A stretch of 40,098 nt of DNA from positions 1 to 40,098 of the forward strand of contig CASEVP010000032.1 in NCBI GenBank assembly GCA_949291345.1, written 5' to 3'. Shown piece after piece: positions 1 to 7,429 of this stretch. Each line of letters opens with the position of its first letter. Position 1 is the stretch's first letter. Position numbers and translations under genes: made by a program. This DNA comes from an uncultured Ruminococcus sp. Its GTDB lineage: Bacteria; Bacillota; Clostridia; Oscillospirales; Ruminococcaceae. The notes under the pieces were generated by a model. It ran no database searches, was not told the origin of the DNA, and worked only from the letters and a program-made list of their open reading frames with translations.

Positions 1-543
1 TCTTGTTTGACATTCCTTTGCGCTTGACCAGAGCGGAAGGCGGATGTTGGGATCAAAACTTATTAGTGCGTTATTGTTTGCAGCATAACGAATTGCTACA
101 CGATGCGCTTCCTGTATCGGCGCATCCACCAATGAAACTGAGCAATAATGCAAGATTCCAGCATCTGAAAACCACTCCGGTTTAAGTTGTTTTGCCTCCA
201 ACAACATGTCCGCACTAGGCTTTCGATAAAATGAAAATTCCCGATTACCGTCTGCTTTCAGTGAAACAAATGCCAATGCAGTATTAGCCTTGTCCGTTCT
301 GCTGATACATGAAGTATCTACACCCGCATTGTCCAATATATCAACAATATAATCGCCAAATGCATCCATTCCGAGTTGTGTGATTACTTTGCTGTGACCA
401 CCCAGTCTCGCAACCGCTGCCGCCACATTTGCCGGTGCGCCGCCGCATACTCGAGTAAATTGCTCCACCTCTTTAAGCAAACAATCCCTCTGTCCTGGAA
501 TAAAATCAATCAATGCCTCACCAATTGCAAGTACTTGTTTCAT
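1..543 (-). CDS. Fructokinase-like PfkB-family sugar kinase (partial, C-terminus outside window)
   Basis: This is the first 181 codons of a ribokinase/PfkB-fold kinase that runs off the left edge of the window. It begins MKQVLAIGEALIDFIPG, the usual N-terminus of bacterial fructokinases. It continues with the PfkB signature CGGAPANVAAAVARLGG, a VITQLGMDAFG stretch and a late FDPNIR motif. The conserved GAGD anion-hole and catalytic Asp would lie beyond the window. The ATG is preceded by a GGGAG ribosome site. Upstream lie a promoter and two palindromes that look like operators for the neighbouring LacI regulator. Phosphorylation of fructose released from sucrose or fructans is the expected role. 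A different ketose or deoxysugar substrate cannot be excluded from this half of the protein. Confidence 0.9.
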   Translation of the reverse strand, partial: MKQVLAIGEALIDFIPGQRDCLLKEVEQFTRVCGGAPANVAAAVARLGGHSKVITQLGMDAFGDYIVDILDNAGVDTSCISRTDKANTALAFVSLKADGNREFSFYRKPSADMLLEAKQLKPEWFSDAGILHYCSVSLVDAPIQEAHRVAIRYAANNNALISFDPNIRLPLWSSAKECQTR

Positions 544-673
544 ATAATCTTTCTCCCTTTCTTCTATTTACAAAATTCTTCCTGTTGGAACATCTGCTAT
601 CGTTCTACCTTTTATCTCTTCTTCGGATAAAAATAACCTGCTATCTTGCTCCCTTTTTTCTAAAATCACTTTT

Positions 674-689
674 ATGAAATCAATTTCGT
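674..689. promoter_or_regulatory. LacI-type operator at the fructokinase start site (O1)
   Basis: The imperfect palindrome ATGAAATCAATTTCGT shares the half-site TGAAATC with the perfect palindrome about 100 bp away. It begins 6 bp downstream of the -10 box of the minus-strand promoter, so bound repressor would cover the transcription start. TGAAA-N4-TTTCA symmetry is typical of LacI/GalR-family operators. Confidence 0.6.
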
Positions 690-695
690 ATTATC

Positions 696-723
696 ATTAT
701 AGCACAATTTAATTCAAAAACAA
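696..723 (-). promoter_or_regulatory. Promoter of the fructokinase gene
   Basis: On the minus strand a -35 TTGTTT (718-723) and a consensus -10 TATAAT (696-701) are separated by 16 bp. Transcription would start near 689, inside the operator-like palindrome, about 145 nt before the kinase ATG. An AAAACAAAGGG sequence is directly repeated around 718-750. Confidence 0.6.
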
Positions 724-777
724 AGGGAGAATTTCGCCAAAAACAAAGGGGCTTTTTTGAATCACAGATCAAATATT

Positions 778-793
778 GTGAAATCGATTTCAC
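778..793. promoter_or_regulatory. LacI-type operator (O2), perfect palindrome
   Basis: GTGAAATCGATTTCAC is a perfect 16-bp palindrome with the central CG usual for LacI-family operators. It overlaps the stop codon of the lacI-type gene and sits upstream of the fructokinase promoter. Together with the 674-689 site it could support repression by looping or roadblock. Confidence 0.6.
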
Positions 794-1785
794 CTATCCA
801 TGCCTGTACTTTCTCTTTCATAGAGATGGCACGGCATCTTTGCGTTTTGAATATTTTTAGTTTCATTGTGGATCATATTCATTAAAATTGCACCAGCCTC
901 TATGCCACCGGTACGATGGGATAAATCCACAGAGGTGAGACGAGGATCATACAAAGATGCCATCTGGCAATTGTCCACAGAAGTGACACAAACCTGCTGC
1001 GGCACGTGAATCCCTGCACGACGCATACAATCAATTGCACCAAATGCTATGGTATCTGTAGCGCAAAATATTCCGTCAAATACCACTTTGCAATCCAATA
1101 GTTTCTGCATTGCTACAGCACCGTCTTCCATGCTAAATCCTCCACATTCCACAATCAACTGTTCACGGATATGAAGACGGTTTTTTTGAAGTGTATCAAT
1201 AAAACCACTACGGCGTTCTCTACCCGCAGCCTTGTCCCGCAGCGTTACAGAAAGGTGTGCGATATTATTACATCCACATCGTACTAGACAATCCGTTGCC
1301 TGCACCGCTGCATCGTAATCATCATAATAGACGCAAGGCACCTCGGACTCCTGCTGCCCCAACAATACAATTGGTTTTTTATAGGATTTCATTAATGCCA
1401 AATGTTTCTTGCTCATCAATGTTCCAATAAAAATAACACCATCTACATTATTTGTGCGAAACATTTTTAAATATTCCAATTCCTTTTCTGTGTTACTTCC
1501 TGTATTTGCCAATAAAACCTGATACGATGAATGATTCACTACTTCAGTAATGCCATCTACCATTTTTGCCACTGGTTCAGAACTAATTTTGGGCACAATA
1601 ACCCCAATCAAATTGTTGCGTCCTGTCCGCAATGTCTGTGCTGATGAACTTGGCATATACCCTGTTCGATCAATCACTTCCCGAATCTTTAGCCGTTTTT
1701 CCTCACTCACATATCCCTGATTCAAATAACGGGAAACTGTTGCAGTGGATACACCTGCAAGTTTTGCGATCATGCTAATATTCAT
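790..1785 (-). CDS. LacI/GalR-family transcriptional regulator
   Basis: This encodes a 331-residue repressor. The N-terminal helix-turn-helix reads MNISMIAKLAGVSTATVSRY, with the hinge-type YMPSSSAQTLRTG following. A periplasmic-binding-like ligand domain (from about residue 58) starts with NLIGVIVPKI and includes DGVIFIGTL and FDGIFCATDTIAFGAI. An ATG six codons upstream is in frame, but the one chosen has the GGGGGCGGAG ribosome site directly before it. The gene lies just upstream of the fructokinase on the same strand, and two matching palindromes flank the kinase promoter. It is therefore inferred to control the kinase locus in response to a sugar. The effector is unknown. Confidence 0.93.
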   Translation of the reverse strand: MNISMIAKLAGVSTATVSRYLNQGYVSEEKRLKIREVIDRTGYMPSSSAQTLRTGRNNLIGVIVPKISSEPVAKMVDGITEVVNHSSYQVLLANTGSNTEKELEYLKMFRTNNVDGVIFIGTLMSKKHLALMKSYKKPIVLLGQQESEVPCVYYDDYDAAVQATDCLVRCGCNNIAHLSVTLRDKAAGRERRSGFIDTLQKNRLHIREQLIVECGGFSMEDGAVAMQKLLDCKVVFDGIFCATDTIAFGAIDCMRRAGIHVPQQVCVTSVDNCQMASLYDPRLTSVDLSHRTGGIEAGAILMNMIHNETKNIQNAKMPCHLYERESTGMDR

Positions 1786-1820
1786 TTTCTCCGCCCCCTT
1801 CATGATAACGACTTTTTTTC

Positions 1821-1849
1821 ATTGTAACATATTCTGTGCAACATTTCAA
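1821..1849 (-). promoter_or_regulatory. Promoter of the LacI-family regulator
   Basis: On the minus strand TTGAAA (1844-1849) and TACAAT (1821-1826) are separated by exactly 17 bp. This gives a short leader to the ATG at 1785. No copy of the TGAAATC operator is seen here, so autoregulation is not evident. Confidence 0.6.
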
Positions 1850-2035
1850 GCAAATAATACAAATTATTATAACAAAGCATTATTGATTTTATATCAGTTT
1901 GCAGCATGACACACATCTTATGTTAAAAATAGATTTTACACTTGTATTCTTACAAATTATACACAAAATTTCAGAAAGTTATTTCCTTTGGACATAATTT
2001 CATCTTTCTAAAAAAATTTTGCATGAAAATATTGC

Positions 2036-2614
2036 TTAGTCAAATCCTCTTACAAACTGAAACACTAACAGATACACCAACATCACACAAAGGGAAGGAT
2101 TCCATACTCGGTACAAAGTCAGAAAAGCGATTACAATACCAGTAAAGATAACACTAATGCAGCTAAGCACGAAAAAAACAGTTTGGGGCATCATTCCCCT
2201 TGCTAAAAGCATAGATTTAAAAACAGCACCGCCGTCAAGCGATGCATAAGGAAAAAGATTAAATATGCATAGTCCCAAATGCAGTATGGCATATGCATTT
2301 TCACCCAAAAGAAATGCCCCCAACCCAGCGACAAAATTAGCTGCCGGACCCGCAAGCCATATTACAATATCTTTCCAATAAGCGTCATATGCCGGTACAG
2401 GCGTAATCACAATACCCACGCCACGCACTGCTACAGACCGAATCTTTTGATGAAACAGCAGCATAGCCAATAAATGCCCTAGTTCGTGCAAAAAGCAAGC
2501 CGACAAGAGCAAACAAAACCAAAGGCTTCCACACTGGAGTCCCACACATGCTGCAAAAACAAAAAAACTAAAATCCACGATACAGCATATACCATGCCAA
2601 TCGAATCGAATCAT
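2036..2614 (-). CDS. Site-2 protease / M50 metallopeptidase (SpoIVFB-like)
   Basis: This is a 192-residue integral membrane zinc protease. The HELGH zinc motif is at residues 43-47 in a hydrophobic helix. The second half of the active site, NLFPYASLDGG, has its Asp near 127, and an AGPAAN stretch precedes it at about 88-93. There is no CBS or PDZ domain, so it resembles the minimal SpoIVFB type, which cleaves pro-sigma-K within the membrane during sporulation. The ATG chosen overlaps the upstream stop codon as ATGA and has AGGAG 11 nt before it. A GTG four codons earlier is possible but sits directly on that AGGAG. The substrate is not shown by the sequence; a role in sporulation is inferred from similarity and the nearby spoVM. 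Confidence 0.88.
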   Translation of the reverse strand: MIRFDWHGICCIVDFSFFVFAACVGLQCGSLWFCLLLSACFLHELGHLLAMLLFHQKIRSVAVRGVGIVITPVPAYDAYWKDIVIWLAGPAANFVAGLGAFLLGENAYAILHLGLCIFNLFPYASLDGGAVFKSMLLARGMMPQTVFFVLSCISVIFTGIVIAFLTLYRVWNPSLCVMLVYLLVFQFVRGFD

Positions 2615-2928
2615 GGGCGTAACCACTCCTGCAATGAATGCAGCAATGCATCAATCCATGTAACTGGCGCTGCATCCCGATGGAGCTGATACTGTTCTAT
2701 TAGATTTTGGTACCATTCTGGTTGTAGCCAGTACACTACAAACACGGATAAAATCAACACCACACACAAAATACACTGTGTTAACGCAATATCATCTGCT
2801 CGTTCTTTTTTTGAATTTTTCATATTTTCATACACATGCACCGGTTCCATCGATTCTGGCATTTGCGCCGCCATCTGTGATGTATCTGTCTGTTCCTTTT
2901 TTTCTTCTGCATATCCATATTCTTCCAT
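2611..2928 (-). CDS. Small single-pass membrane protein, translationally coupled to the M50 protease
   Basis: This is a 105-residue protein with a charged N-terminal half, one predicted membrane helix at about 49-68 (LTQCILCVVLILSVFVVYWL) and a short C-terminal tail. Its stop overlaps the protease ATG by four bases. An in-frame ATG 39 codons upstream lacks a ribosome site, whereas the chosen ATG follows AGAGG by 7 nt. Position and topology resemble SpoIVFA, the membrane partner that anchors and inhibits SpoIVFB, but the LytM/M23 domain of SpoIVFA is absent. I do not recognise the sequence itself. The partner role is inferred from coupling only. Confidence 0.7.
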   Translation of the reverse strand: MEEYGYAEEKKEQTDTSQMAAQMPESMEPVHVYENMKNSKKERADDIALTQCILCVVLILSVFVVYWLQPEWYQNLIEQYQLHRDAAPVTWIDALLHSLQEWLRP

Positions 2929-3249
2929 ACTCTTACCTCTTTCCATCTTTTTTACAAATGTATCATACTGATATTCCTTTGGTATCACTCTATGTCCACG
3001 CAACAAAAAATATGCACCCATAGTAATCAGAAACACAAACTTCATCCGTTAAGCAGATTGCATTAATCTATTATTCACCATCTCAAATAAAATGCTGAAT
3101 GGTATGACAATCTATCTGCCAAACCGCTGGCAGTATGGATAAAACGGTTCCCTACCCTATGGATGCATTGCCTCAAAGGATGCCTTTAGGAAAAGCCGTA
3201 CGGTACACCTGATAAAATAGTTTTTACACGGTGCAATTCACGTGCGGAA
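2929..3249. other. Intergenic stretch with several short hairpins, no gene seen
   Basis: The segment between spoVM and the small membrane protein gene contains successive local inverted repeats. One is CTGCCA-N6-TGGCAG around 3116-3133. Another is CCTCAAAGG-ATG-CCTTTAGG around 3171-3190. The palindrome CCGTACGG follows near 3196. There is no U-tract after these on the minus strand, so none is a clear terminator. The stretch could be a spoVM 3' UTR or a small RNA. Confidence 0.3.
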
Positions 3250-3345
3250 TCATTGCTCCACTGCTTCCTCCTCTTTCCGAATCTTAAATATCATACGGAA
3301 TATTCCTGACAGCAGACGTGGACTCTTGACAACAACAATTTTCAT
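3250..3345 (-). CDS. spoVM: Stage V sporulation protein M (SpoVM)
   Basis: A 31-codon gene begins MKIVVVKSPRLLSGIFRMIF and continues with a basic-acidic tail (KIRKEEEAVEQ). The pattern of a short hydrophobic start, a helix-breaking Pro at position 9, then an amphipathic cationic helix is that of SpoVM. SpoVM is the curvature-sensing peptide that anchors SpoIVA on the outer forespore membrane. The ribosome site AAAGGAGG lies 9 nt before the ATG and is among the best in the window. B. subtilis SpoVM has 26 residues, so the length fits. In B. subtilis spoVM lies near rpe; here rpe is about 36 kb away. It is easily missed because of its size. Confidence 0.85.
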   Translation of the reverse strand: MKIVVVKSPRLLSGIFRMIFKIRKEEEAVEQ

Positions 3346-4806
3346 AATGATGCCTCCTTTCAGATACATTCCAGTATATTCTGTTTTAGGGAAATTGGTG
3401 CATGCTTTTTTTCATTACGATCATATCATAATAAAAAAGTCCGGGCAGTAAACCAAATTGTTTGCAGCTTATATACTCTTTTCCATTTATTCCTACGCAA
3501 AAAGCCACCGATGGATTCCTGTACTTTTTTCACATTCTCCACCAAACAAAGTTTTGCTTTGGGCTCGTTCCACATCAACGAACACACCGCAATGTACCCA
3601 AATTCACGATTCTAAATACTAGCCGAATTATTCTTGCTGATCCAATCCAGCATCTGTCTGCATACATTGCAATATGAAACGAGCCTAAGTGTAAAACACG
3701 TTTCGAAAAGGATTTGTCTCAACTCGTTTTGATTGTCTTCTTTTATTTTCTTTCTGTTCTACTAAAAATAGCACCATGCTTTTTCTCTTTTTCCGCATGT
3801 ATGCCGCCTGTACTGCAAAGTGTTTTCAGAGAATTATATTTTTATTTGGAATAAGCCATACATAAAGCCATCTAAATGACTTCATGATGGATTTCACATA
3901 GGCTATCTTTTATGAATTGATTAACCAAAAACACAAGACCTCCTCTGAGTGCCTGAAATTTATTTTGCACTGGTCTTTCTGCTATTTGAAATATTTCCTC
4001 TACGTACAGGCATCGGAAAACACTTTTTTAAAAACGGTATTTTATTTTTTTCTCTACCGGTTTCCAAATTATAAAGTTCGTTTTCCTGCTTTCCCTCCTT
4101 TGATATTTCCGCACATTTTATTTTCTTACCACGGAAAATATCCTGTTTGTCTTTTCTGTCTCCGTCCTTGTTCCTCTACTGTATCACCTTCAGTTTGTTT
4201 TGTGATGACGCTGTGTCTCAAATGTACTCCAGTACATTTTTCATCGAAAAACATTCCGATTTTCTCGACAGAAACAGGATGCCATCGAATTTACAACAGA
4301 TAACTCCCCCCTCTCGCTTATTTTGGAAAAACCATCTACTTTTTGCAACAACAGCGCTGATACTAAAAGCAGGGTATGCGAAAACGATGTACTCCATTAC
4401 ATTTTCAGATGAAATAATGCCGGTCCCCAAAATACGGACAGGCATTATCAACAGACACATAACCAATATGGCACAATACCACAAAACGATAAAAGCATCA
4501 TTCTTTTGTGGATATGCACCAATACATAGCAGGAAATTGTCCAATTCATTTATGCAGATCGTTAGGTTAATTCGACACTATATTTCAACAGTTTTTTCCA
4601 ATTCGATCTAGATATGTATAATCGCTCCGCTTTTCCTGAAAATGATTATAGCATAAATTCATCAAAACTTTTTCTACTTGTAAAAAATAACTTTTATATT
4701 GTCAAAATTAACGATACTATTTTTACTATGCAACAATCTAATAGTAAATTTCTGTCTTGTTAACTCACAAAAATTATTGGATAGACTATACGTCAATCTC
4801 AATAAT
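3346..4806. other. Long region without a confident gene
   Basis: About 1.46 kb upstream of spoVM has only short reading frames on both strands, none with a ribosome site plus plausible protein. The longest on the minus strand (4218-4544) would start with TTG and encode hydrophobic sequence. Adjacent fragments in the other minus frames (about 4150-4320 and 4560-4620) look like pieces of a broken coding region. A large imperfect inverted repeat occupies 3551-3697. Minus-strand TTGACA (4700-4705) and TATAAT (4645-4650) boxes are present but not properly spaced with each other. Confidence 0.4.
3551..3697. repeat. 147-bp imperfect inverted repeat (structured RNA or MITE-like element)
   Basis: The ends pair as GTTTT (3551-3555) with AAAAC (3693-3697), then GGCTCGTT (3562-3569) with AACGAGCC (3678-3685), then GCAATGTA (3589-3596) with TACATTGC (3663-3670). 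Two further local hairpins lie inside: AATTC/GAATT-type arms at about 3600-3632 and TGCTG/CAGCA arms at about 3637-3655. The arrangement is a multibranched fold about 200 nt upstream of the spoVM start. Function is unknown. Confidence 0.5.
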
Positions 4807-5574
4807 CTATATCTGATCAGATGTTTCCTGTGTTTTTTCTTCCTTTTTTTTCAAAAAGCCACGCCATTCTTTTGGAAAATGATGTACAACATATTTTTCC
4901 AACAATTCTCGCAGCGGCAAATCACCTCGAGTAGAAAAAATAAAATGAAAAATTTTACGATTCTGCAAATGATCATGCACGTCTTCACGCAGTTCTTCCA
5001 AACGAACAACAATATGTGTTTCCTCTGCAAACTGTCGAATTTTTACCATCAGACGTGTAGAATACGCCAAATCTATCACAAATATGCCATAAAAAAAACC
5101 AATTCCAAAAGAAAACACCAAATTTTCCGAAAGCCAATGCAATGCAGTCACAATATATGGATGCAGAAAAAAATAATATACTGCACTTAACAGCATCCAA
5201 AACAACGAAAACAACGGACAAATGATCCCCTGTATGTTTCCCCACATTTCAGAATAATCCCAAAGCTTAATCTTCATACCTTTTATAAAAATCATTCCCG
5301 CTACATATTCTAATACAGTTATTGCCAATGCCATAAACACAAACAGCACCAATTTTCGCACTCCTGCATATGTAATAGGAATAAATGGTTCCAGACTGGA
5401 CAGCATGTATAATATACATAAACTACATCCATACAAAGGTAAATACGGTCCAACCAAAAATCCTGGATTTACCCAATGATGCACTGAATAAAAACGTCGA
5501 AATATTACTTCAATACACCAGCCGACCACACTGCCAATGCAAAATACAAATGCTAACATTAAAAATAAATTCAC
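4807..5574 (-). CDS. CmpB-type multipass membrane protein (putative ABC-transporter type IV family)
   Basis: This encodes 255 residues with about five or six hydrophobic segments in the first 190 and a charged cytoplasmic-type tail. The N-terminus has the family hallmark: a glycine-rich first helix (GSVVGWCIEVIFR), then NPGFLVGPYLPLYG. That matches the Firmicutes family named putative ABC-transporter type IV / CmpB, although no ATPase is encoded nearby. The start is GTG with AGGAG 9 nt upstream. It lies 40 bp downstream of a GntR/FCD regulator on the same strand, so the two are probably co-transcribed. True function is not established for this family. Confidence 0.8.
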   Translation of the reverse strand: MNLFLMLAFVFCIGSVVGWCIEVIFRRFYSVHHWVNPGFLVGPYLPLYGCSLCILYMLSSLEPFIPITYAGVRKLVLFVFMALAITVLEYVAGMIFIKGMKIKLWDYSEMWGNIQGIICPLFSLFWMLLSAVYYFFLHPYIVTALHWLSENLVFSFGIGFFYGIFVIDLAYSTRLMVKIRQFAEETHIVVRLEELREDVHDHLQNRKIFHFIFSTRGDLPLRELLEKYVVHHFPKEWRGFLKKKEEKTQETSDQI

Positions 5575-5614
5575 ATCGTATCACTCCTGTTTTCTGTCTC
5601 TTGCACCTATTATG

Positions 5615-6340
5615 TCAATTATTTGTTGCGGGACATTCTTTAATGGGAACCTCGCCAAAATGCAAAATATTCTGCAGTGCTTTTTCAACAATATCATAAT
5701 GTTCCTGAATCGCTTTCATTCCCATGTCTCGGTCACCAAGAAGAAAACTTTTATATATCCGTTCATGTGTCCTTGACTGTTTGATGCGCATTGCCTCCAA
5801 CCCATCAGAAAGTACCAAATTCATCTGCGTGGAGCATATGCGCCATATGGCATGCATTATGATCATCATCAGGCGATTCTCAGACGCCTCAATCAGCCAC
5901 ATGTGAAAATCTTTATCAGCTTGCAACGCATGCAGTGCATTACCGTATTGAATTATATCCATATAATTTTTTAGTTCTTCTAAATCCAGCTCTTCACGGC
6001 GTCTATATGCCAGTGAATAAGCAGTCAAATCCAATGAACGGCGAAGTTCACACACATCAAATGGAGAAATTTGTTTGACCAACAGCATCAAATGGAGCAA
6101 TTCATTTAATCCATTGGAAAAATCACTGGACAAGACATTTTCCTTTTCTCTTGTCGTTTCAATGACACCAATTCGATAAAGCACATCCATTACATCCCTT
6201 GCGCACTTACGGCTAATGCCCATTTCTTTGGCAAGCTCTGCATCTGTCGGCATTATATCTCCTGGTTTAATTTGTCCATTTTGTAATTTTTCAGATAACT
6301 CTTCCATAACATTGATAAATTCATAATACCGATTTCGCAT
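5615..6340 (-). CDS. FadR-subfamily GntR transcriptional regulator (FCD domain)
   Basis: This is a 241-residue regulator. The winged helix occupies about residues 5-75, with the typical GDIMPTDAELAKEMGISRKCARDVMDVL recognition region (read in pieces). The C-terminal all-helical FCD domain carries the metal-site pattern DKDFHMWLIEASEN and later THERIYKSF and EHYDIVEKAL. The ATG follows AGGAG by 9 nt. FCD regulators usually bind acidic sugars or organic acids; the ligand here is unknown. It is followed 40 bp later by the CmpB-type membrane protein, its likely co-transcribed partner. It diverges from the shikimate kinase gene. Confidence 0.92.
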   Translation of the reverse strand: MRNRYYEFINVMEELSEKLQNGQIKPGDIMPTDAELAKEMGISRKCARDVMDVLYRIGVIETTREKENVLSSDFSNGLNELLHLMLLVKQISPFDVCELRRSLDLTAYSLAYRRREELDLEELKNYMDIIQYGNALHALQADKDFHMWLIEASENRLMMIIMHAIWRICSTQMNLVLSDGLEAMRIKQSRTHERIYKSFLLGDRDMGMKAIQEHYDIVEKALQNILHFGEVPIKECPATNN

Positions 6341-6585
6341 CCTATTTCATCTCCTGTTTGCATGATGCTTCGTTTCTCCCTATTTAACCATTTTATCAAT
6401 CCACATCGCCCAAATAATACAACCATTTTCTATGATTCTAATATGTTTTTATTATAACAGAAGCGTGTGACATTTTTAATGATTTTTAGAATATAATTAT
6501 GCATTCTTTTCAAACACAAAATAAACAAATTGAATTTGATTTCTTTCGTTTTCTAATACTTTTTCTTTTTATTTTTCGGTGTGAC

Positions 6586-6614
6586 TTGCAATTTCATACA
6601 CAATATGATAAAAT
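6586..6614 (+). promoter_or_regulatory. Promoter of the shikimate-kinase-like gene
   Basis: TTGCAA (6586-6591) and TAAAAT (6609-6614) are separated by 17 bp. They are followed after about 30 nt by AAAAGGAG and the ATG at 6653. The rest of the 310-bp divergent region (6341-6652) is AT-rich. It must also hold the promoter of the GntR gene, for which only a TATAAT around 6455 was noted. Confidence 0.6.
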
Positions 6615-6652
6615 AAATACGTCATTTCTCTTGAAAAAAGGAGCGACTTATC

Positions 6653-7177
6653 ATGCAAAATATCATTTTAGTTGGCATGCCTGGCTCTGGGAAGAGCACG
6701 CTTGGGAAAACTCTGGCAGAAAAATTATCTTACCACTTTATTGATACAGATGATGTAATCATAAAAACTTATCACCATACACTTATGGAACTCATTGAAG
6801 AAAAAGGCATTAATGGCTTTATCGCTCTGGAGGGCAAAACCATACAATCCATTCACACAAACCAAACGATCATTTCCACCGGCGGCAGTGCTATATACAA
6901 TGACGATGCAATGCAATACCTCAAAAGCTCCGGTATTGTTGTCTATTTATACCATCCGATCCATGAACTGGCACAGCGTATTGGCAACATGGTCACACGA
7001 GGCGTCGTATGTCACAGTGGATGTACAACGCTGGAAGAACTTTTTACTGAGCGATGCCCACTATACGAAAAGTACGCAGATCTCACGGTAAATCTTTCCC
7101 GCTGCTCTTTAAAAGAATGTAACGCAAAACTACTACAAGCAGTTCAGACATTCTACAATCAGCACGACAAAAACTGA
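6653..7177 (+). CDS. aroK: Shikimate kinase family protein
   Basis: This 174-residue P-loop kinase has Walker A GMPGSGKST at residues 8-16 and the shikimate-side DTDD at 31-34. The STGGS loop is near 76-80, and a lid/C-terminal stretch reads ERCPLYEKYADLTV. Shikimate kinase phosphorylates shikimate at O3 in the chorismate pathway. One departure is notable: the position of the substrate-binding Arg in the usual FRxxE motif reads FIALE, so an Ile replaces it. The protein could therefore be a divergent shikimate kinase or a paralogue acting on something else. The gene stands alone between divergent and convergent neighbours, not in an aro operon. It overlaps the convergent DUF4250 gene by 19 bp. 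Confidence 0.8.
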   Translation: MQNIILVGMPGSGKSTLGKTLAEKLSYHFIDTDDVIIKTYHHTLMELIEEKGINGFIALEGKTIQSIHTNQTIISTGGSAIYNDDAMQYLKSSGIVVYLYHPIHELAQRIGNMVTRGVVCHSGCTTLEELFTERCPLYEKYADLTVNLSRCSLKECNAKLLQAVQTFYNQHDKN

Positions 7178-7341
7178 TTTTGTTCGGAATGATATATATA
7201 TCCTACTGCAGATAGTTTTTCTTTTATTGATTTTTCTTCCAGATCCATTGCTCTACATAATTCTTGCAATGATGAAAAATTATCCCGCAGTTGTGTGTTT
7301 AGGTAACTCATAAGCATGATCGGATCATTTGGAACCACCAT
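7159..7341 (-). CDS. DUF4250 domain-containing protein
   Basis: This is a 60-residue protein beginning MVVPNDPIMLMSYLNTQLRD and ending GYIYHSEQNQFLSC. It matches the small clostridial DUF4250 family, whose members start with a PNDP(I/M)(I/M)L motif. The chosen ATG follows GAGGTG by 6 nt; an in-frame ATG 14 codons upstream lacks a site and would read through the hairpin region. Its 3' end overlaps the end of the convergent shikimate-kinase gene. The function of DUF4250 is unknown. The predicted helices look like a small DNA-binding or regulatory fold, but this is only an impression. Confidence 0.85.
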   Translation of the reverse strand: MVVPNDPIMLMSYLNTQLRDNFSSLQELCRAMDLEEKSIKEKLSAVGYIYHSEQNQFLSC

Positions 7342-7372
7342 ATTTTTCACCTCAAAACCAGATAATATTTTA

Positions 7373-7429
7373 GGCAATACCACAAAAAGCTATTCATCAT
7401 ATGCTTTTTTAGTATTGTCTTTCTTTTAT
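7373..7429 (+). terminator. Terminator-like hairpin (GGCAATAC family), downstream of the shikimate-kinase gene
   Basis: On the plus strand GGCAATAC and AAAAAGC (7373-7390) pair with GCTTTTT and GTATTG (7403-7417) around a 12-nt loop. TCTTTCTTTTATC follows. The inner stem is flanked by A and T runs and could also act on the minus strand. The 13-mer AGGCAATACCACA starting at 7372 recurs at 16883. Confidence 0.45.

Noticed and set aside
3435..3460. AAAGTCCGGGC resembles the conserved P4 segment of RNase P RNA.
   Set aside because: The matching 3' ACAGAA segment and the preceding GAGG are absent, so it is a short chance match.
3917..4611. Two open frames of 128 and 154 codons on the plus strand upstream of spoVM.
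   Set aside because: No ribosome sites, and Phe/Ser/Cys-rich composition typical of frames through AT-rich non-coding DNA.
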